The position numbers and the translations under genes are program-made. The notes below the pieces were generated by a model. The model had not been told where the DNA came from. It made no database searches and saw only the letters and a list, made by a program, of their open reading frames with translations. This document shows, one piece after another, positions 1 through 8,981 of a stretch of 64,000 nucleotides of DNA (position 1 is its first letter; each line of letters opens with the position of its first letter). This DNA is from Archaeoglobaceae archaeon. GTDB taxonomy: Archaea; Halobacteriota; Archaeoglobi; Archaeoglobales; Archaeoglobaceae. The stretch is taken from NCBI GenBank assembly GCA_038734275.1, contig JAVYOO010000007.1, positions 1-64,000 on the forward strand, in the 5' to 3' direction.

Positions 1-2
1 AA

Positions 3-1832
3 GTCGAAGTAAAACCTGTTTTTGAGCTGCTTAAAGAGAAGCTCAAAGACTATACTCCAGAAAAGGCTCAGGAAATCTGTGGAGTCCATGCTGACGTAAT
101 AAGAATGCTTGCAAGGAAGGTTGCAAGACTTAAGACCCATGTAATGCTTGGATTCAGCACCTGCAAAACCTTTCATGGAGATTTGGTAGAGAGAGCGGTT
201 GCCCTTTTGTTAGCTTTAACTGGAAATTGGGGAAAGGAGGGAACTGGCGTCACGGGCTGGTGCACAATTTCAGCGACCGCAAATCCCTATGCTGGTGAAG
301 AGACTGGTTTTGAGCCTTTGGCTGAGATAATTCTCGGAAAAAAGGCGACCGATGAAGAGATTGCTATAACAACGCAAATGCTAATGGCAAGACTTGGAAT
401 GACAACAGTTCCACCAGTTTTCCACTGGTATTATCACTGCGGCTACAAGGAAGTCTGGGACAAATACGATCTCAGCAAAGCTGGAATTCCAAGAAGAATT
501 TCGGATTATCTGGAAGAGGCTATCTCGAAAGGCTGGTGGGAAGGCTTAGTAAAGCCAGAAAAAAATGTTAAGCCAAAAGTTCTTTTGGTTATGGCGAACA
601 ACACACTTAGAAGGACAAGAGGTGGAACAAGAACGATGCTAACTCATCTTTGGCCAAAGCTCGACTTAATCGTTACGATTGACTCACGTTGGTCCACTAC
701 TGCCCTATATTCCGACATCGTGCTTCCTGCAGCGTTTTTCTACGAGAAAATGCACTTCCATCTGCTCACCACTTCTTTTGTTAGGTTCTGGTCTTTCTGC
801 GATAAAGCAATCGAGCCGATTGGTGATACGAGGAATGAGTGGGAAATAACCCTTAAGCTTGCAGAAAAGATCGTTGAAAGGGCAAAAGCGAGGGGAATTG
901 AAGAATACGAGGTACCGCATGGAATAACAAAGGAGAAATTCAAAAAGCTCACGGGGATCGAGATTGAAGACGTTCCAGAGGAGCTAAAGCCAATAATAGG
1001 AACAAAGAGAAAATTCTCTGAAATAGTTAATTTGCTTACCGCTGGCGGAAAGTTCAATGCAGAAAATCTTGAAAGCGTTCACGAAGCCATTATCGAGAAC
1101 TGCAAACACGCAGGTATTTTCTTGCCCCACGAAACGCTTGAATCGATAAGAAGTCGTGGATTCGTTAAATACGAGTCTTTGGGTAAATCTGCCGAAGCTC
1201 TGAACATGGCTACGAGAGTTGAACCGAAAAAAACTGTTATTGCCTTTGTTCAACATGTTGAGGATAAAAAACCGTATCCAACGCTCCATGGCAGGGCACA
1301 GTTCTTCATAGACCATGAATGGTTTTTGGAAGCGGGAGAAGAACTTCCGACCTTCAAACCACCACCCGAGCATGGAGGAAGCAGTAAGAAGTATAGATTT
1401 AGGATGGACAGCGGGCATTTGCGATGGAGCATTCACGCTTCGACTGTCACTAATGAGCTTATGGCTCAAACACATCGGGGAGAACCTTTTGCCTTTGTAA
1501 ACGAAAGAGATGCTTGGGAAAAGGGGATAAGGGATGGTGATTACATAAGGGTTTTTAACGACTTCGGAGAATTCGTGGTTCAGGCTAAGCTGAGTGCACT
1601 CCCAGCAAGGGGGCAAATAATAATCTACCATGCATGGGATCCGCATCAATACGAAGGTTGGAAAAGCTACGATCACATAATCCCCGGCATTGTAAAACCG
1701 CTTCATTTTGCAATTTACGGGCATTTGAACTACTGGACTGCAAACTGGCAACCTTTACAAGTAGATCGGCATGTTTACGTCGATTTTGAGTTATACAGGA
1801 GGCGAGAAGATTATGATCGCCGAAAAGATTGA
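3..1832 (+). CDS. Molybdopterin oxidoreductase catalytic (alpha) subunit, 5' end outside the window
   Basis: The reading frame is open from base 3, so the start lies upstream and 609 residues are visible. A central segment (TIDSRWSTTALYSDIVLPA) is typical of bis-MGD enzymes. The C-terminal domain has GQIIIYHAWDPHQ and a closing PLHFAIYGHLNYW stretch, which I associate with type II DMSO-reductase-family alpha subunits (nitrate, selenate, perchlorate reductases, ethylbenzene and dimethylsulfide dehydrogenases). The next gene encodes the matching heme subunit, which supports this class. The N-terminal Fe-S site and the residue that binds Mo are outside the window, so the substrate cannot be inferred. 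An Fe-S beta subunit is not seen downstream and may lie upstream. Confidence 0.9.
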   Translation, partial: VEVKPVFELLKEKLKDYTPEKAQEICGVHADVIRMLARKVARLKTHVMLGFSTCKTFHGDLVERAVALLLALTGNWGKEGTGVTGWCTISATANPYAGEETGFEPLAEIILGKKATDEEIAITTQMLMARLGMTTVPPVFHWYYHCGYKEVWDKYDLSKAGIPRRISDYLEEAISKGWWEGLVKPEKNVKPKVLLVMANNTLRRTRGGTRTMLTHLWPKLDLIVTIDSRWSTTALYSDIVLPAAFFYEKMHFHLLTTSFVRFWSFCDKAIEPIGDTRNEWEITLKLAEKIVERAKARGIEEYEVPHGITKEKFKKLTGIEIEDVPEELKPIIGTKRKFSEIVNLLTAGGKFNAENLESVHEAIIENCKHAGIFLPHETLESIRSRGFVKYESLGKSAEALNMATRVEPKKTVIAFVQHVEDKKPYPTLHGRAQFFIDHEWFLEAGEELPTFKPPPEHGGSSKKYRFRMDSGHLRWSIHASTVTNELMAQTHRGEPFAFVNERDAWEKGIRDGDYIRVFNDFGEFVVQAKLSALPARGQIIIYHAWDPHQYEGWKSYDHIIPGIVKPLHFAIYGHLNYWTANWQPLQVDRHVYVDFELYRRREDYDRRKD

Positions 1833-2448
1833 TAATATTGTATTGGGGGAAGATTTGTGGAAGAAAATTAAGCTTATGCCCATAAAAATGCAACCTGTTC
1901 CAGCTAAGGCTATTGTGACATCTAAATACATCAGAGAAACAATAAGTGAAGCAAAATACGGAAAAATTGGAGAAATTCTTGCTGGTGTATGCAGAGATGA
2001 CGAAAAAATTGCAGTTGCAATGCAATGGAAGGACAAAAGCAAAGATGATGCAATTCTGAGCTACGATAGCTTTGTAGATGCCTGTGCAGTTATGTTTCCA
2101 ATAAAGGGATACGCTTCTGTCATGACTATGGGCTCAGAAGACGCTCCAGTGAATGTATGGCTCTGGAGAGCGGATGGAAAGGTTTACGATGTATTAAGCA
2201 AAGGTCTTGGAACGACTAAGAGAAGAGATCCAAAGACAAGCGGTTTAATAGCACAAGGACAATACTCCGATGGAAAGTGGAAGGTTGTTTTTGTTAGACC
2301 GCTTAGCGTTAAGATTCCAGATTTTGTTGATTTAAAACCTCCAAAGGTAACGGGAATTGCATTTGCAGTTTGGAATGGTAGTAATAGGGAGAGAGGACCG
2401 CTGAAGGCGTATTCTGGAGACTTTATAGGGCTGGAGGTGCCCCTATGA
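1813..2448 (+). CDS. Ethylbenzene-dehydrogenase-type heme b (gamma) subunit
   Basis: The 211-residue protein resembles the EB_dh family, the gamma subunits of EbdC/DdhC/SerC-type enzymes that carry one heme b and pass electrons between the beta subunit and a partner. The segment SVMTMGSEDAPVNVWLWRAD matches the family's Met-containing heme-ligand region. I chose ATG 1813 because a GGAGGCG ribosome site sits 8 bases upstream at 1798-1804; an in-frame ATG at 1771 has no such site. The gene overlaps the alpha subunit by 20 bases. I see no clear signal peptide, which is unusual because many gamma subunits are exported. The complex may be cytoplasmic or travel with the alpha subunit. Confidence 0.85.
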   Translation: MIAEKIDNIVLGEDLWKKIKLMPIKMQPVPAKAIVTSKYIRETISEAKYGKIGEILAGVCRDDEKIAVAMQWKDKSKDDAILSYDSFVDACAVMFPIKGYASVMTMGSEDAPVNVWLWRADGKVYDVLSKGLGTTKRRDPKTSGLIAQGQYSDGKWKVVFVRPLSVKIPDFVDLKPPKVTGIAFAVWNGSNRERGPLKAYSGDFIGLEVPL

Positions 2449-3608
2449 TCTATCCCGGACAATACGAATACTGGCAAATAGTCTGGATTCAGATAATCCT
2501 GCTTGTTTATGTGCAATTTGTCACTGCTTTATCACTTTACACCCACAAAGAGTCGTATTCGAAGTTTTTCAAGATTTTTGAAAGATTTCTCCCTTGGAAA
2601 GGGAGAGACTTTTTGATAAAACTGCATGCTTTCAGCGGGATTTCTATATTTGTTCTCAACGTTCTATGCACAACTACGTGGTTTTATCTTAAAATCTCTG
2701 GCGGGATTTCGCTTACAGACATTTTGACTTCTGGAGAGACTGCGGTTATTGCTTGGGTAAATCTGGCTTCAACAACGCTAATCACGCTGATGTTCGTTTT
2801 TGGTGTGTCCTTGTATAAGAACAATCGACCTGACACAAGGCTACCATTCTGGAAATTTGAATACTATCTTTCGAGAACAATTCACAGGCTGGTTTTCCTG
2901 CTAATAGTTGTGATTCTGGGCTATCATATTTTCTTTATCGCGAAGATATCTTCTGCTTGGAATGACTGGATTTTAATGGGGCATCCCTTTGTTTTTATTC
3001 CAATCACATCAATAATAATCGGCATTTTAGCTTTTATGTTGGCACTGGTGCTTGTTTACGAAATAATCGCAGGAAAGATGAGAGTTGAGAAAAGGGTCGT
3101 TCTCTCAAAGACTTATACTCTGCTAACGCTGTTATTTGTATTTTATCTTGTATGGTTAATCTTTATACAGCCTCTCCCGATTGAGCTTTTCATTTTTTTC
3201 GTTGCCATCTTAGCCTTTATTCAGGTCTCAAGTATATTTAAAACAAAAGAAAGTCCAAAGGTATTTTACGAGTTTAAACCAGTCTCAAAGAACGATTTGA
3301 TTGGGCGGATATCAAAAATGAGGTCTTTTTATGGAGATAATCTCGACAAAGCAATCGAAGAGAACTTGGAACACGCTTTAATGGTGTGGAGAGAATCCAT
3401 GGATTTCTATAGCGAACTTGAGTATTGTGGATCGATTTTTGCTGAGATTAGCCTCAAAAAGGATGTGAACGAGATCAATGAACTCGAAGATACTGGAAAG
3501 ATGCTTGCAATTTTTGTGTGGCAGAATTTAAGGAAGATCGGCAGTGATGACGCAAGGTTGACTGAATTCATCTCCGAGCTTAAAAGAGAACTTGGGGTGA
3601 GATCTTGA
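2445..3608 (+). CDS. Multi-pass membrane protein with paired His residues, probable b-type cytochrome
   Basis: The 387-residue protein starts in an ATGA overlap with the gamma subunit gene. I see about seven hydrophobic segments in residues 10-270, then a charged soluble tail of about 120 residues. Candidate heme ligands are the His in IKLHAFSGISIF and two in TIHRLVFLLIVVILGYHIFF, about 14 residues apart in one helix. This layout suggests a quinol-interacting or electron-transfer anchor for the molybdoenzyme. I do not recognise the exact family. The soluble C-terminal domain is unassigned. The membrane assignment is strong; the heme assignment is inference. Confidence 0.65.
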   Translation: MIYPGQYEYWQIVWIQIILLVYVQFVTALSLYTHKESYSKFFKIFERFLPWKGRDFLIKLHAFSGISIFVLNVLCTTTWFYLKISGGISLTDILTSGETAVIAWVNLASTTLITLMFVFGVSLYKNNRPDTRLPFWKFEYYLSRTIHRLVFLLIVVILGYHIFFIAKISSAWNDWILMGHPFVFIPITSIIIGILAFMLALVLVYEIIAGKMRVEKRVVLSKTYTLLTLLFVFYLVWLIFIQPLPIELFIFFVAILAFIQVSSIFKTKESPKVFYEFKPVSKNDLIGRISKMRSFYGDNLDKAIEENLEHALMVWRESMDFYSELEYCGSIFAEISLKKDVNEINELEDTGKMLAIFVWQNLRKIGSDDARLTEFISELKRELGVRS

Positions 3609-5584
3609 AATTATTGGCTATTTTAATCCTTATCTTGCAAATTTCGGTAGCCTGTGCTCAGATATCTGCATGGGTAGACCCTTCAGGTTATGCGACTTAT
3701 CCAGAAGACACCAAAGTTATCTATGTCAGCGTTTTCCAGTTTGGTTATCATGTCGATGCAATTCAAAAGGGGAATGTTCAGATTATATATCCTTATGAAA
3801 GCTCTTCTTCTCTTATTCACGTAGGTAAAGACGAGAAGGCGGTTTTTAGAGTGAAGACAATCGATGTAACGCATGCACTCTACATATTTCACTACCTGCC
3901 ATACCCATCTGAGAAACTATACCTGATTTATCCCGGAATTGTGGAAGAGATTGGGCCAATTGTGTTTGATCAGGTGGGAAAATTCAAAATCAGGGATCCA
4001 GTTGTTTGCGATGCTTTGAATCCCTTTGATTATGCGGATCTTATTGTGGAGCCAAACGTCCCATTCTATTTCTCAATTTTGCTAACATTTCTTGTTTTTG
4101 CCATCGGAGTGCTTTATGCAAAGCGAGGAATTGGCAATGGTAGAGATTGGGATCTTTTATCCTTCCCATTTTTTGGAAAAAAGCTTAAAAATGCTCTTAA
4201 ATCAAGAAACTCCACATTCTTACTTCAGTGGATAAACTTGGTAATATTCTTGTTCATAATAGTCACTGGGCTGTTTGGCAATCCCAACGGTGGTGAAAAC
4301 TTTTCAATAATCATAGTCTGGGTTCTTTGGTTTGCACTCGTAGAGTTCATGATCTTCTTTGCGGGAAGAACTTGGTGCACGATGTGTCCAATGCCTGTTT
4401 TGGGAGAATGGCTCGCAAGGAGAAGAGTAGTTGGAGTAAACAGAAAGTTCTTATCCCTTAACAGAAGCTGGCCAAAGAGTTTTGATAACATGTGGGTAAG
4501 TTCACTTGGTTTTCTTGTCCTATCTTTGTTTATAGTCTGGATAGTTACCAGACCGGTAGCTACGGCAGTTCTTTTCCTGATTCTCATTTTAGCCGGAATT
4601 TTTTGCCATCTATACAATCCGCTTAGGTATTTCTGTAGATCCCTATGTCCTGCGAATAGCTATATTGGCTACCACTCAAATGCGTCATTATTTACGATTG
4701 AGAGAAAAAGCCATGACGTTTGCATTCGGCACAGGCACAAGGATTGTGTAAACGGGAATAAAAAGGGTTATGGGTGTCCTTGGGCTCTTTATCCAGGCGG
4801 AAAGGATGAAAATACCTATTGTGGGCAATGCTTTGAGTGTCTTCGCACTTGTCCGCTGGACAATATGACAGTGAAGTTGAGAAGCATAAATAGGGTTATT
4901 GCGGATCTTGCAAAGATCGCTACCAGAGCAAGGGGCAAGTATGATGAGGCTTGGATGGGCTTTATAAGATTTACAACCGCCATATTTTACGAACTCGTCT
5001 TCTTCAGCGCTTGGGGCTTGAAATACTTGGGAGACATGAATCGAACTTGGGGAGCAAATCTTGCATCTGCGAGTGTTTTAATTCCTTCAATAGCGGATCT
5101 TGCGGGCTGGTTCAACTGGGCTATATTGGTAAGCGGGATCTCTCTTATAATATTCCCAGCCGTTTTTTATGCTGTGTGCTATGCATCAAAAAAGATTGCA
5201 AAAGTTGAAGAACCAACAGAGAGGTTATTTTTATCTCTTAGCTATTCACTTGTCCCGTATGGGCTTCTTATATGGATGTCCTTCGCTTTATCGCTTGTGC
5301 TTGTCAACTGGGTTAAAATTGTAAATGTTCTTACAGATCCATTTGGTCTTGGATGGGATCTACTTGGCATCGGAAAACACCTTTTGAAGCCAATTGCACC
5401 CGAGATTTTGTTATATCTTCAGATACCTTTCATTTTGTTCGGTCTCTTTTTGGCTACGATTGCAACTTACGAGATAGCGAGAGCTTTGACCAATGAGAGA
5501 GCCAAAGCAGAAAAAATATGTCTCACAATGGGTTCAATTCATGTTTTATCAGCCATTGTAGCGATTTGGGTGGTAGCGGGGTGA
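3605..5584 (+). CDS. NapH-like membrane polyferredoxin fused to an N-terminal degenerate cupredoxin domain
   Basis: The 659-residue protein starts at TTG in a 4-base TTGA overlap. Residues 1-18 form a signal peptide. Residues 20-150 look like a COX2/N2OR-type cupredoxin: DVTH ends at His90, followed by VVCDALNPFDYADLI from Val133. Only His90 and Cys135 of the CuA ligand set remain; the expected second Cys, His and Met fall on Asn139, Tyr143 and Leu146. Then come membrane segments with two NapH/NosR/CcoG-type motifs (RTWCTMCPMP and RYFCRSLCPAN) and a ferredoxin-like block with CGQCFECLRTCP, followed by more membrane segments. It probably moves electrons between the quinone pool and the molybdoenzyme. 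Confidence 0.8.
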   Translation: MKLLAILILILQISVACAQISAWVDPSGYATYPEDTKVIYVSVFQFGYHVDAIQKGNVQIIYPYESSSSLIHVGKDEKAVFRVKTIDVTHALYIFHYLPYPSEKLYLIYPGIVEEIGPIVFDQVGKFKIRDPVVCDALNPFDYADLIVEPNVPFYFSILLTFLVFAIGVLYAKRGIGNGRDWDLLSFPFFGKKLKNALKSRNSTFLLQWINLVIFLFIIVTGLFGNPNGGENFSIIIVWVLWFALVEFMIFFAGRTWCTMCPMPVLGEWLARRRVVGVNRKFLSLNRSWPKSFDNMWVSSLGFLVLSLFIVWIVTRPVATAVLFLILILAGIFCHLYNPLRYFCRSLCPANSYIGYHSNASLFTIERKSHDVCIRHRHKDCVNGNKKGYGCPWALYPGGKDENTYCGQCFECLRTCPLDNMTVKLRSINRVIADLAKIATRARGKYDEAWMGFIRFTTAIFYELVFFSAWGLKYLGDMNRTWGANLASASVLIPSIADLAGWFNWAILVSGISLIIFPAVFYAVCYASKKIAKVEEPTERLFLSLSYSLVPYGLLIWMSFALSLVLVNWVKIVNVLTDPFGLGWDLLGIGKHLLKPIAPEILLYLQIPFILFGLFLATIATYEIARALTNERAKAEKICLTMGSIHVLSAIVAIWVVAG

Positions 5585-5590
5585 TTTAAA

Positions 5591-6004
5591 ATGCCCAATA
5601 ACGAGAAGATGGGTTTAATAATTGTTTTTCTTGGTTCGGCTATTGCTTTGAGTTCTGCTTTGTTTACCACACAGCCACTTGTTAGTTTGGGGGACTTGCA
5701 CTTCTTCGGAGATGATAGGGTTATTATAAGAGGATATGTCGGCGAGCATGGGGGATTTGAGCCAAAAGTTCTGCGATTAACCACGGGTTGCCATAGGATC
5801 GTCTTTATACCAATGGATGTAGCTCAGGGATTTGCGATCGACGATCTTCAGATCGATACAGGTGTTGTGCTTCCGGGAGAAAAGAAAGAATTCGAGCTAT
5901 GTGTTAACAAGAGCGGTGTTTATGTATTTAGAAATTCGATTTCAAGCGGTCCAATGACTCCGTTTCAAATAGGATACTTGGTGGTGGAAGGCAATGATTC
6001 GTAA
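5591..6004 (+). CDS. Membrane-anchored cupredoxin-like protein without the usual copper ligands
   Basis: The 137-residue protein has one N-terminal membrane segment (about residues 8-26) and then a beta-rich domain. The order of DVAQGF, VVLPGEKKEFELCV and a C-terminal GYLVVEG follows COX2/N2OR cupredoxins. The His of the usual DVTHGF motif is Gln79, and the Cys-x3-Cys-x3-His loop is replaced by NSISSGPMTPFQ. Bound CuA is therefore unlikely. Cys67-His68 and Cys104 are the only obvious metal-capable residues. A GGGGTGAT ribosome site precedes ATG 5591. It sits inside the molybdoenzyme operon and may be a periplasmic partner of the preceding protein. Confidence 0.6.
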   Translation: MPNNEKMGLIIVFLGSAIALSSALFTTQPLVSLGDLHFFGDDRVIIRGYVGEHGGFEPKVLRLTTGCHRIVFIPMDVAQGFAIDDLQIDTGVVLPGEKKEFELCVNKSGVYVFRNSISSGPMTPFQIGYLVVEGNDS

Positions 6005-6419
6005 AATAACCTTTCCACCGATATTGCTTTTCATGACAATTTTAATACTTGGAGCTATTGTGAACGGCATTTCTATGTTTTCAGTGAACACGCAGAGCGA
6101 TTCAGAGCTATACATGCTTCAAATAAGTGCCGCAATTGATAAAGACAAATTAACCAGTCCCGGGAGGATTTCAATAACTGTGAGTGTTGAAGGAGCGCAA
6201 AATGCATCTTACTCTGCTGTTTATGTTTACGATCCCGATAGTAAACTTTATGCGATTAAAGAAGGGACTATAAGCAATGGTTTTGCAATATTTGACGTTT
6301 GGTTTGGTTGGGCAGTAAAGCAAGGGAATTATACGATTGTTCCTGCTGTGGGATTAAGCAAACATCAGGTTGTTTTTGGAAATCCCACATTTATTGAAGT
6401 TGATTATGGAGGTGTTTGA
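5994..6419 (+). CDS. Single-anchor exported protein of unknown function in the molybdoenzyme operon
   Basis: The 141-residue protein overlaps the previous gene by 11 bases. An N-terminal hydrophobic segment (about residues 8-28) serves as signal or anchor. It is followed by an extracytoplasmic domain rich in alternating hydrophobic residues, suggesting a small beta sandwich. No cysteine, histidine pair or other redox motif is evident. I do not recognise a family. Its place between the cupredoxin-like gene and a gene that starts directly after its stop suggests a structural or assembly role in the same complex. Confidence 0.6.
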   Translation: MIRKITFPPILLFMTILILGAIVNGISMFSVNTQSDSELYMLQISAAIDKDKLTSPGRISITVSVEGAQNASYSAVYVYDPDSKLYAIKEGTISNGFAIFDVWFGWAVKQGNYTIVPAVGLSKHQVVFGNPTFIEVDYGGV

Positions 6420-6695
6420 ATGGAACGGCTTTTTGTTGAGGTTGCAGGCATAATAGATGAAGTAGAGACAGCATTCGGCGATTATGGAGTTAGGGGGTTA
6501 TCAAAGATTTTGACGGAGTGGATAAAAGCGGGAGTTAGTAAAGAGCTTGATAGAGAGGTAGAGGACAGCGAGATAGCAATGGCACTGCTGGTTCTTGCAG
6601 TTAGAAGAAACTTGGTCGAATTGGAAGATAACTTATATTCAGAATTGAAGAGCCTTTTTGAAGTTCTAAAAAAGATTGACACGTTCAGGTTCTAA
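6420..6695 (+). CDS. Small acidic helical protein, last gene of the molybdoenzyme operon
   Basis: The 91-residue protein begins at the base after the previous stop codon. It is predicted helical and leucine/glutamate rich, with no membrane segment or metal motif. By position it could be a dedicated maturation factor, since type II molybdoenzyme operons usually carry a TorD-like chaperone. At 91 residues it is much shorter than TorD proteins, and I see no TorD signature. The operon appears to end here: a T-rich tract follows at 6697-6702. Confidence 0.5.
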   Translation: MERLFVEVAGIIDEVETAFGDYGVRGLSKILTEWIKAGVSKELDREVEDSEIAMALLVLAVRRNLVELEDNLYSELKSLFEVLKKIDTFRF

Positions 6696-6732
6696 TTTTT
6701 TGGTTTACTTAAATAAAAATTTGGATTTATAA

Positions 6733-6831
6733 TTATTTACTCTTTTCCTCTTTTTTCGCAGATGAGTCCTCCGATTTTTTCACGATCGATTTATCCCAGT
6801 TGACCTTTTTGAACGCCACTCCACCAAGCAT
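6733..6831 (-). CDS. Possible 32-residue basic/acidic small protein, leaderless
   Basis: On the minus strand an ATG at 6831 opens a 32-codon frame ending in TAA. The product begins MLGGVAFKKVNWDKS and ends in a Lys/Glu/Ser-rich tail. A TATA-like TTTTTAAATGG lies roughly 25-30 bases upstream on that strand, the distance expected for a leaderless archaeal mRNA. It fills an otherwise empty 274-base gap and is antisense to nothing. No family is recognised. The evidence is promoter spacing and a plausible composition only. Confidence 0.4.
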   Translation of the reverse strand: MLGGVAFKKVNWDKSIVKKSEDSSAKKEEKSK

Positions 6832-6969
6832 AAAATAATTTTAGCCAACCCATTTAAAAATTTTGTGATTAAACATGGGAAAATTTTTTCTTATATGATC
6901 GATTATGAGCAGATATAATGAAAACATTCAATCAAAAAATGCTTTTAAATCTAACTTAAAGTCCTTCTT

Positions 6970-8394
6970 GTGAAAAGAACCCTACTTATTGCAATACTCA
7001 CGATAGCTGTCGTATCTCGATTAGTGTTCCTTGATCTCCGCCCAATGGACCATGACGAGAGTGTGCACGCTTGGTTTGCCTACAGACAGGTAATTGAGTC
7101 TCCCAGCTACAAATACGATCCCGCCTTCCATGGACCTTTTCTATACTTTGCAATCTCGCTCTCATTTCTTGCTTTTGGAGATAGCGATTTCTCTGCAAGA
7201 CTTCCCGTTGCATTATTCAGCATTCTCGGAGTCTTCTTTGCTTTGAAATTCGAAAGATATATTGGCAAGTCCGCATACCTTTTTGTTCTGTTCTTGCTCA
7301 TATCTCCATCGATCCTATACTATTCCCGCTATGCAAGAGACGACATTATCGGCATCTCATCCTTTATTGCAGTCATTTATCTTTATCTGCGTTATAGAGA
7401 GACCCAAAAAGACTATTACGCTATTGCAACCGCTCTATTCCTTGCAGTGATCTTTACCGCGAAGGAAAACTGGGTTCAATATTTTGGGGTCTTTTTCCTT
7501 GCTTTGATTATTGATCGGATTCGCAAAAAGGATTTAAAATTGTATTTAAAACCCTTATTGCCCTCTGCAGTTGTTTTTATCCTATTCAGCTCCTTTTTGT
7601 ATTCTTCAGCCTTTGCCTATGCTATCCATGGTAAGGACTGGGTTGAAGTTATGTTCAGCACTGACTGGATCCAGAGATTCATAGATCGATCGTTGCCTTA
7701 TTGGCTTTCTCAAGGGGTAAGCTCGCCTCACGACAAGCCAATCTACTATTTCTTTAACATTCTGCTTAGATACGAATTCCTTCCTCTTGCTATGGCGTTG
7801 GCTTCGATTCCAGCAATTGCCAGAAAAATCAGAAATTTGGGCTTAATGGAAACCTTTGTGATCTGCTGGGTTCTTATAGCATTTATTTTCTACAATGCGA
7901 TGTCCTATAAGACCTCATGGCTTGTCGTTCACCTTGCAACACCACTTGCATTTCTTGGCGCAATTTTCGTTGGAAAGGAAGTCTTTGAAAAGAGAGAGTT
8001 TAGGGCGGTTTATTTATTGGGCTTAACTGCTACAGTCATTGTTTCATTCCATGTAACGTATGTTGACTTCAACAATGTCGTTGATCAGCCTTTGATCTAT
8101 GTGCAGACTCAATGGGGCGCGGTGGAGATGGCGGACAGAATAAGGGGGCTACTGCATGAAGGAAACAGAGTTGCGGTTTTCGCAATAGACGGTCACTACT
8201 GGCCTTTACCATGGATCCTTAGGCATGAAGTGGATCAGTATTCGAGCAATTTGCTTTTCACAGCTTCCTGTCCTCAGGGTTATGATTACGTCTTTGTTGT
8301 CTATAGAGACTATGGTTGTTTGGAAGGCTACGAAATCGTTGGAAAGTATGAGCTAAGGAAATGGTGGGAATTCTACGAGATGAGAAAGTTATGA
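6970..8394 (+). CDS. Agl23-like multi-pass membrane protein (glycosyltransferase 39 type)
   Basis: The 474-residue protein starts at GTG 6970 and has about ten membrane segments. Near the N terminus it shows RPMDHDESVHAWFAYRQV and a DPAFHGPFLYF segment. I recall both from the TIGR03663 family, called flippase activity-associated protein Agl23 in archaeal N-glycosylation. The Asp-His-Asp-Glu motif is equivalent to the acidic catalytic motif of GT-C/PMT enzymes in the first outer loop, which suggests transfer from a lipid-linked sugar. It overlaps the next gene by the ATGA tetranucleotide. The role in glycan assembly is inferred from family membership. Confidence 0.75.
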   Translation: MKRTLLIAILTIAVVSRLVFLDLRPMDHDESVHAWFAYRQVIESPSYKYDPAFHGPFLYFAISLSFLAFGDSDFSARLPVALFSILGVFFALKFERYIGKSAYLFVLFLLISPSILYYSRYARDDIIGISSFIAVIYLYLRYRETQKDYYAIATALFLAVIFTAKENWVQYFGVFFLALIIDRIRKKDLKLYLKPLLPSAVVFILFSSFLYSSAFAYAIHGKDWVEVMFSTDWIQRFIDRSLPYWLSQGVSSPHDKPIYYFFNILLRYEFLPLAMALASIPAIARKIRNLGLMETFVICWVLIAFIFYNAMSYKTSWLVVHLATPLAFLGAIFVGKEVFEKREFRAVYLLGLTATVIVSFHVTYVDFNNVVDQPLIYVQTQWGAVEMADRIRGLLHEGNRVAVFAIDGHYWPLPWILRHEVDQYSSNLLFTASCPQGYDYVFVVYRDYGCLEGYEIVGKYELRKWWEFYEMRKL

Positions 8395-8981
8395 TCGTCA
8401 AGGTTGGTGGAAGTGTCGCTGACAAGCTGGAAATGATCTTCGACGCTCTCAGTGGAGTTGACGACGTTAAAATACTCCCCGGAGGCTGGATCTTCGCTGA
8501 CATGGTGCGGGAACTGAAGCTGAGTGACGAAGTCTCACACTGGATGGCGATACTGGGTATGAACCTCTACGGGTATTACATGTTTGAAGTTGGAAAGGAT
8601 GCTGGTTTTGAAATTGTTGAGCCTGCAGATTTTTCATTTTTTTCAAAAAAGGGCAAGTTTATTGTTTTGCCATACACACTGCTTAGAAATTTTGACGAAC
8701 TCCCCCATTCTTGGGACGTAACTTCTGATGCAATTGCTGTTTGGATTGCGAGCAAAATTGGAGAGAAGAAGGTGGTCAAGATTACAGCATTGGGGGGAGT
8801 TGTGAAGAACCGCATACTCCTCGAAAGGGTAGATCCCTTTGATGCGGGAGATATTATTGATCGTTTTACACCTTTTTTGCTGAAGAAACATCGAATTGAG
8901 CTTTTTGTTTGCTCTCCAGAAGAACTAAAAAATTATATATTGAGAGGCAAAGCTAAAGGCACATTCATAGGGGGTGATTGA
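8391..8981 (+). CDS. mfnE: Amino-acid-kinase-fold enzyme, probable methanofuran pathway kinase MfnE
   Basis: The 196-residue protein starts at ATG 8391 in an ATGA overlap; an upstream in-frame start at 8361 is unlikely. MIVKVGGSV is the amino acid kinase phosphate-binding start. The segment HSWDVTSDAIAVWIA is characteristic of the archaeal group that includes MfnE, the [5-(aminomethyl)furan-3-yl]methyl phosphate kinase of methanofuran synthesis. Archaeoglobales use methanofuran, so the role fits. A general glutamate/aspartate/uridylate kinase is excluded by the short length. The assignment rests on motif recall, not alignment. Confidence 0.7.
   Translation: MIVKVGGSVADKLEMIFDALSGVDDVKILPGGWIFADMVRELKLSDEVSHWMAILGMNLYGYYMFEVGKDAGFEIVEPADFSFFSKKGKFIVLPYTLLRNFDELPHSWDVTSDAIAVWIASKIGEKKVVKITALGGVVKNRILLERVDPFDAGDIIDRFTPFLLKKHRIELFVCSPEELKNYILRGKAKGTFIGGD

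Noticed and set aside
984-1751. Long open frame (255 codons) on the minus strand opposite the molybdopterin subunit
   Set aside because: It lies entirely antisense to a clearly recognised enzyme, its translation has no family features and codon composition is that of a shadow frame.
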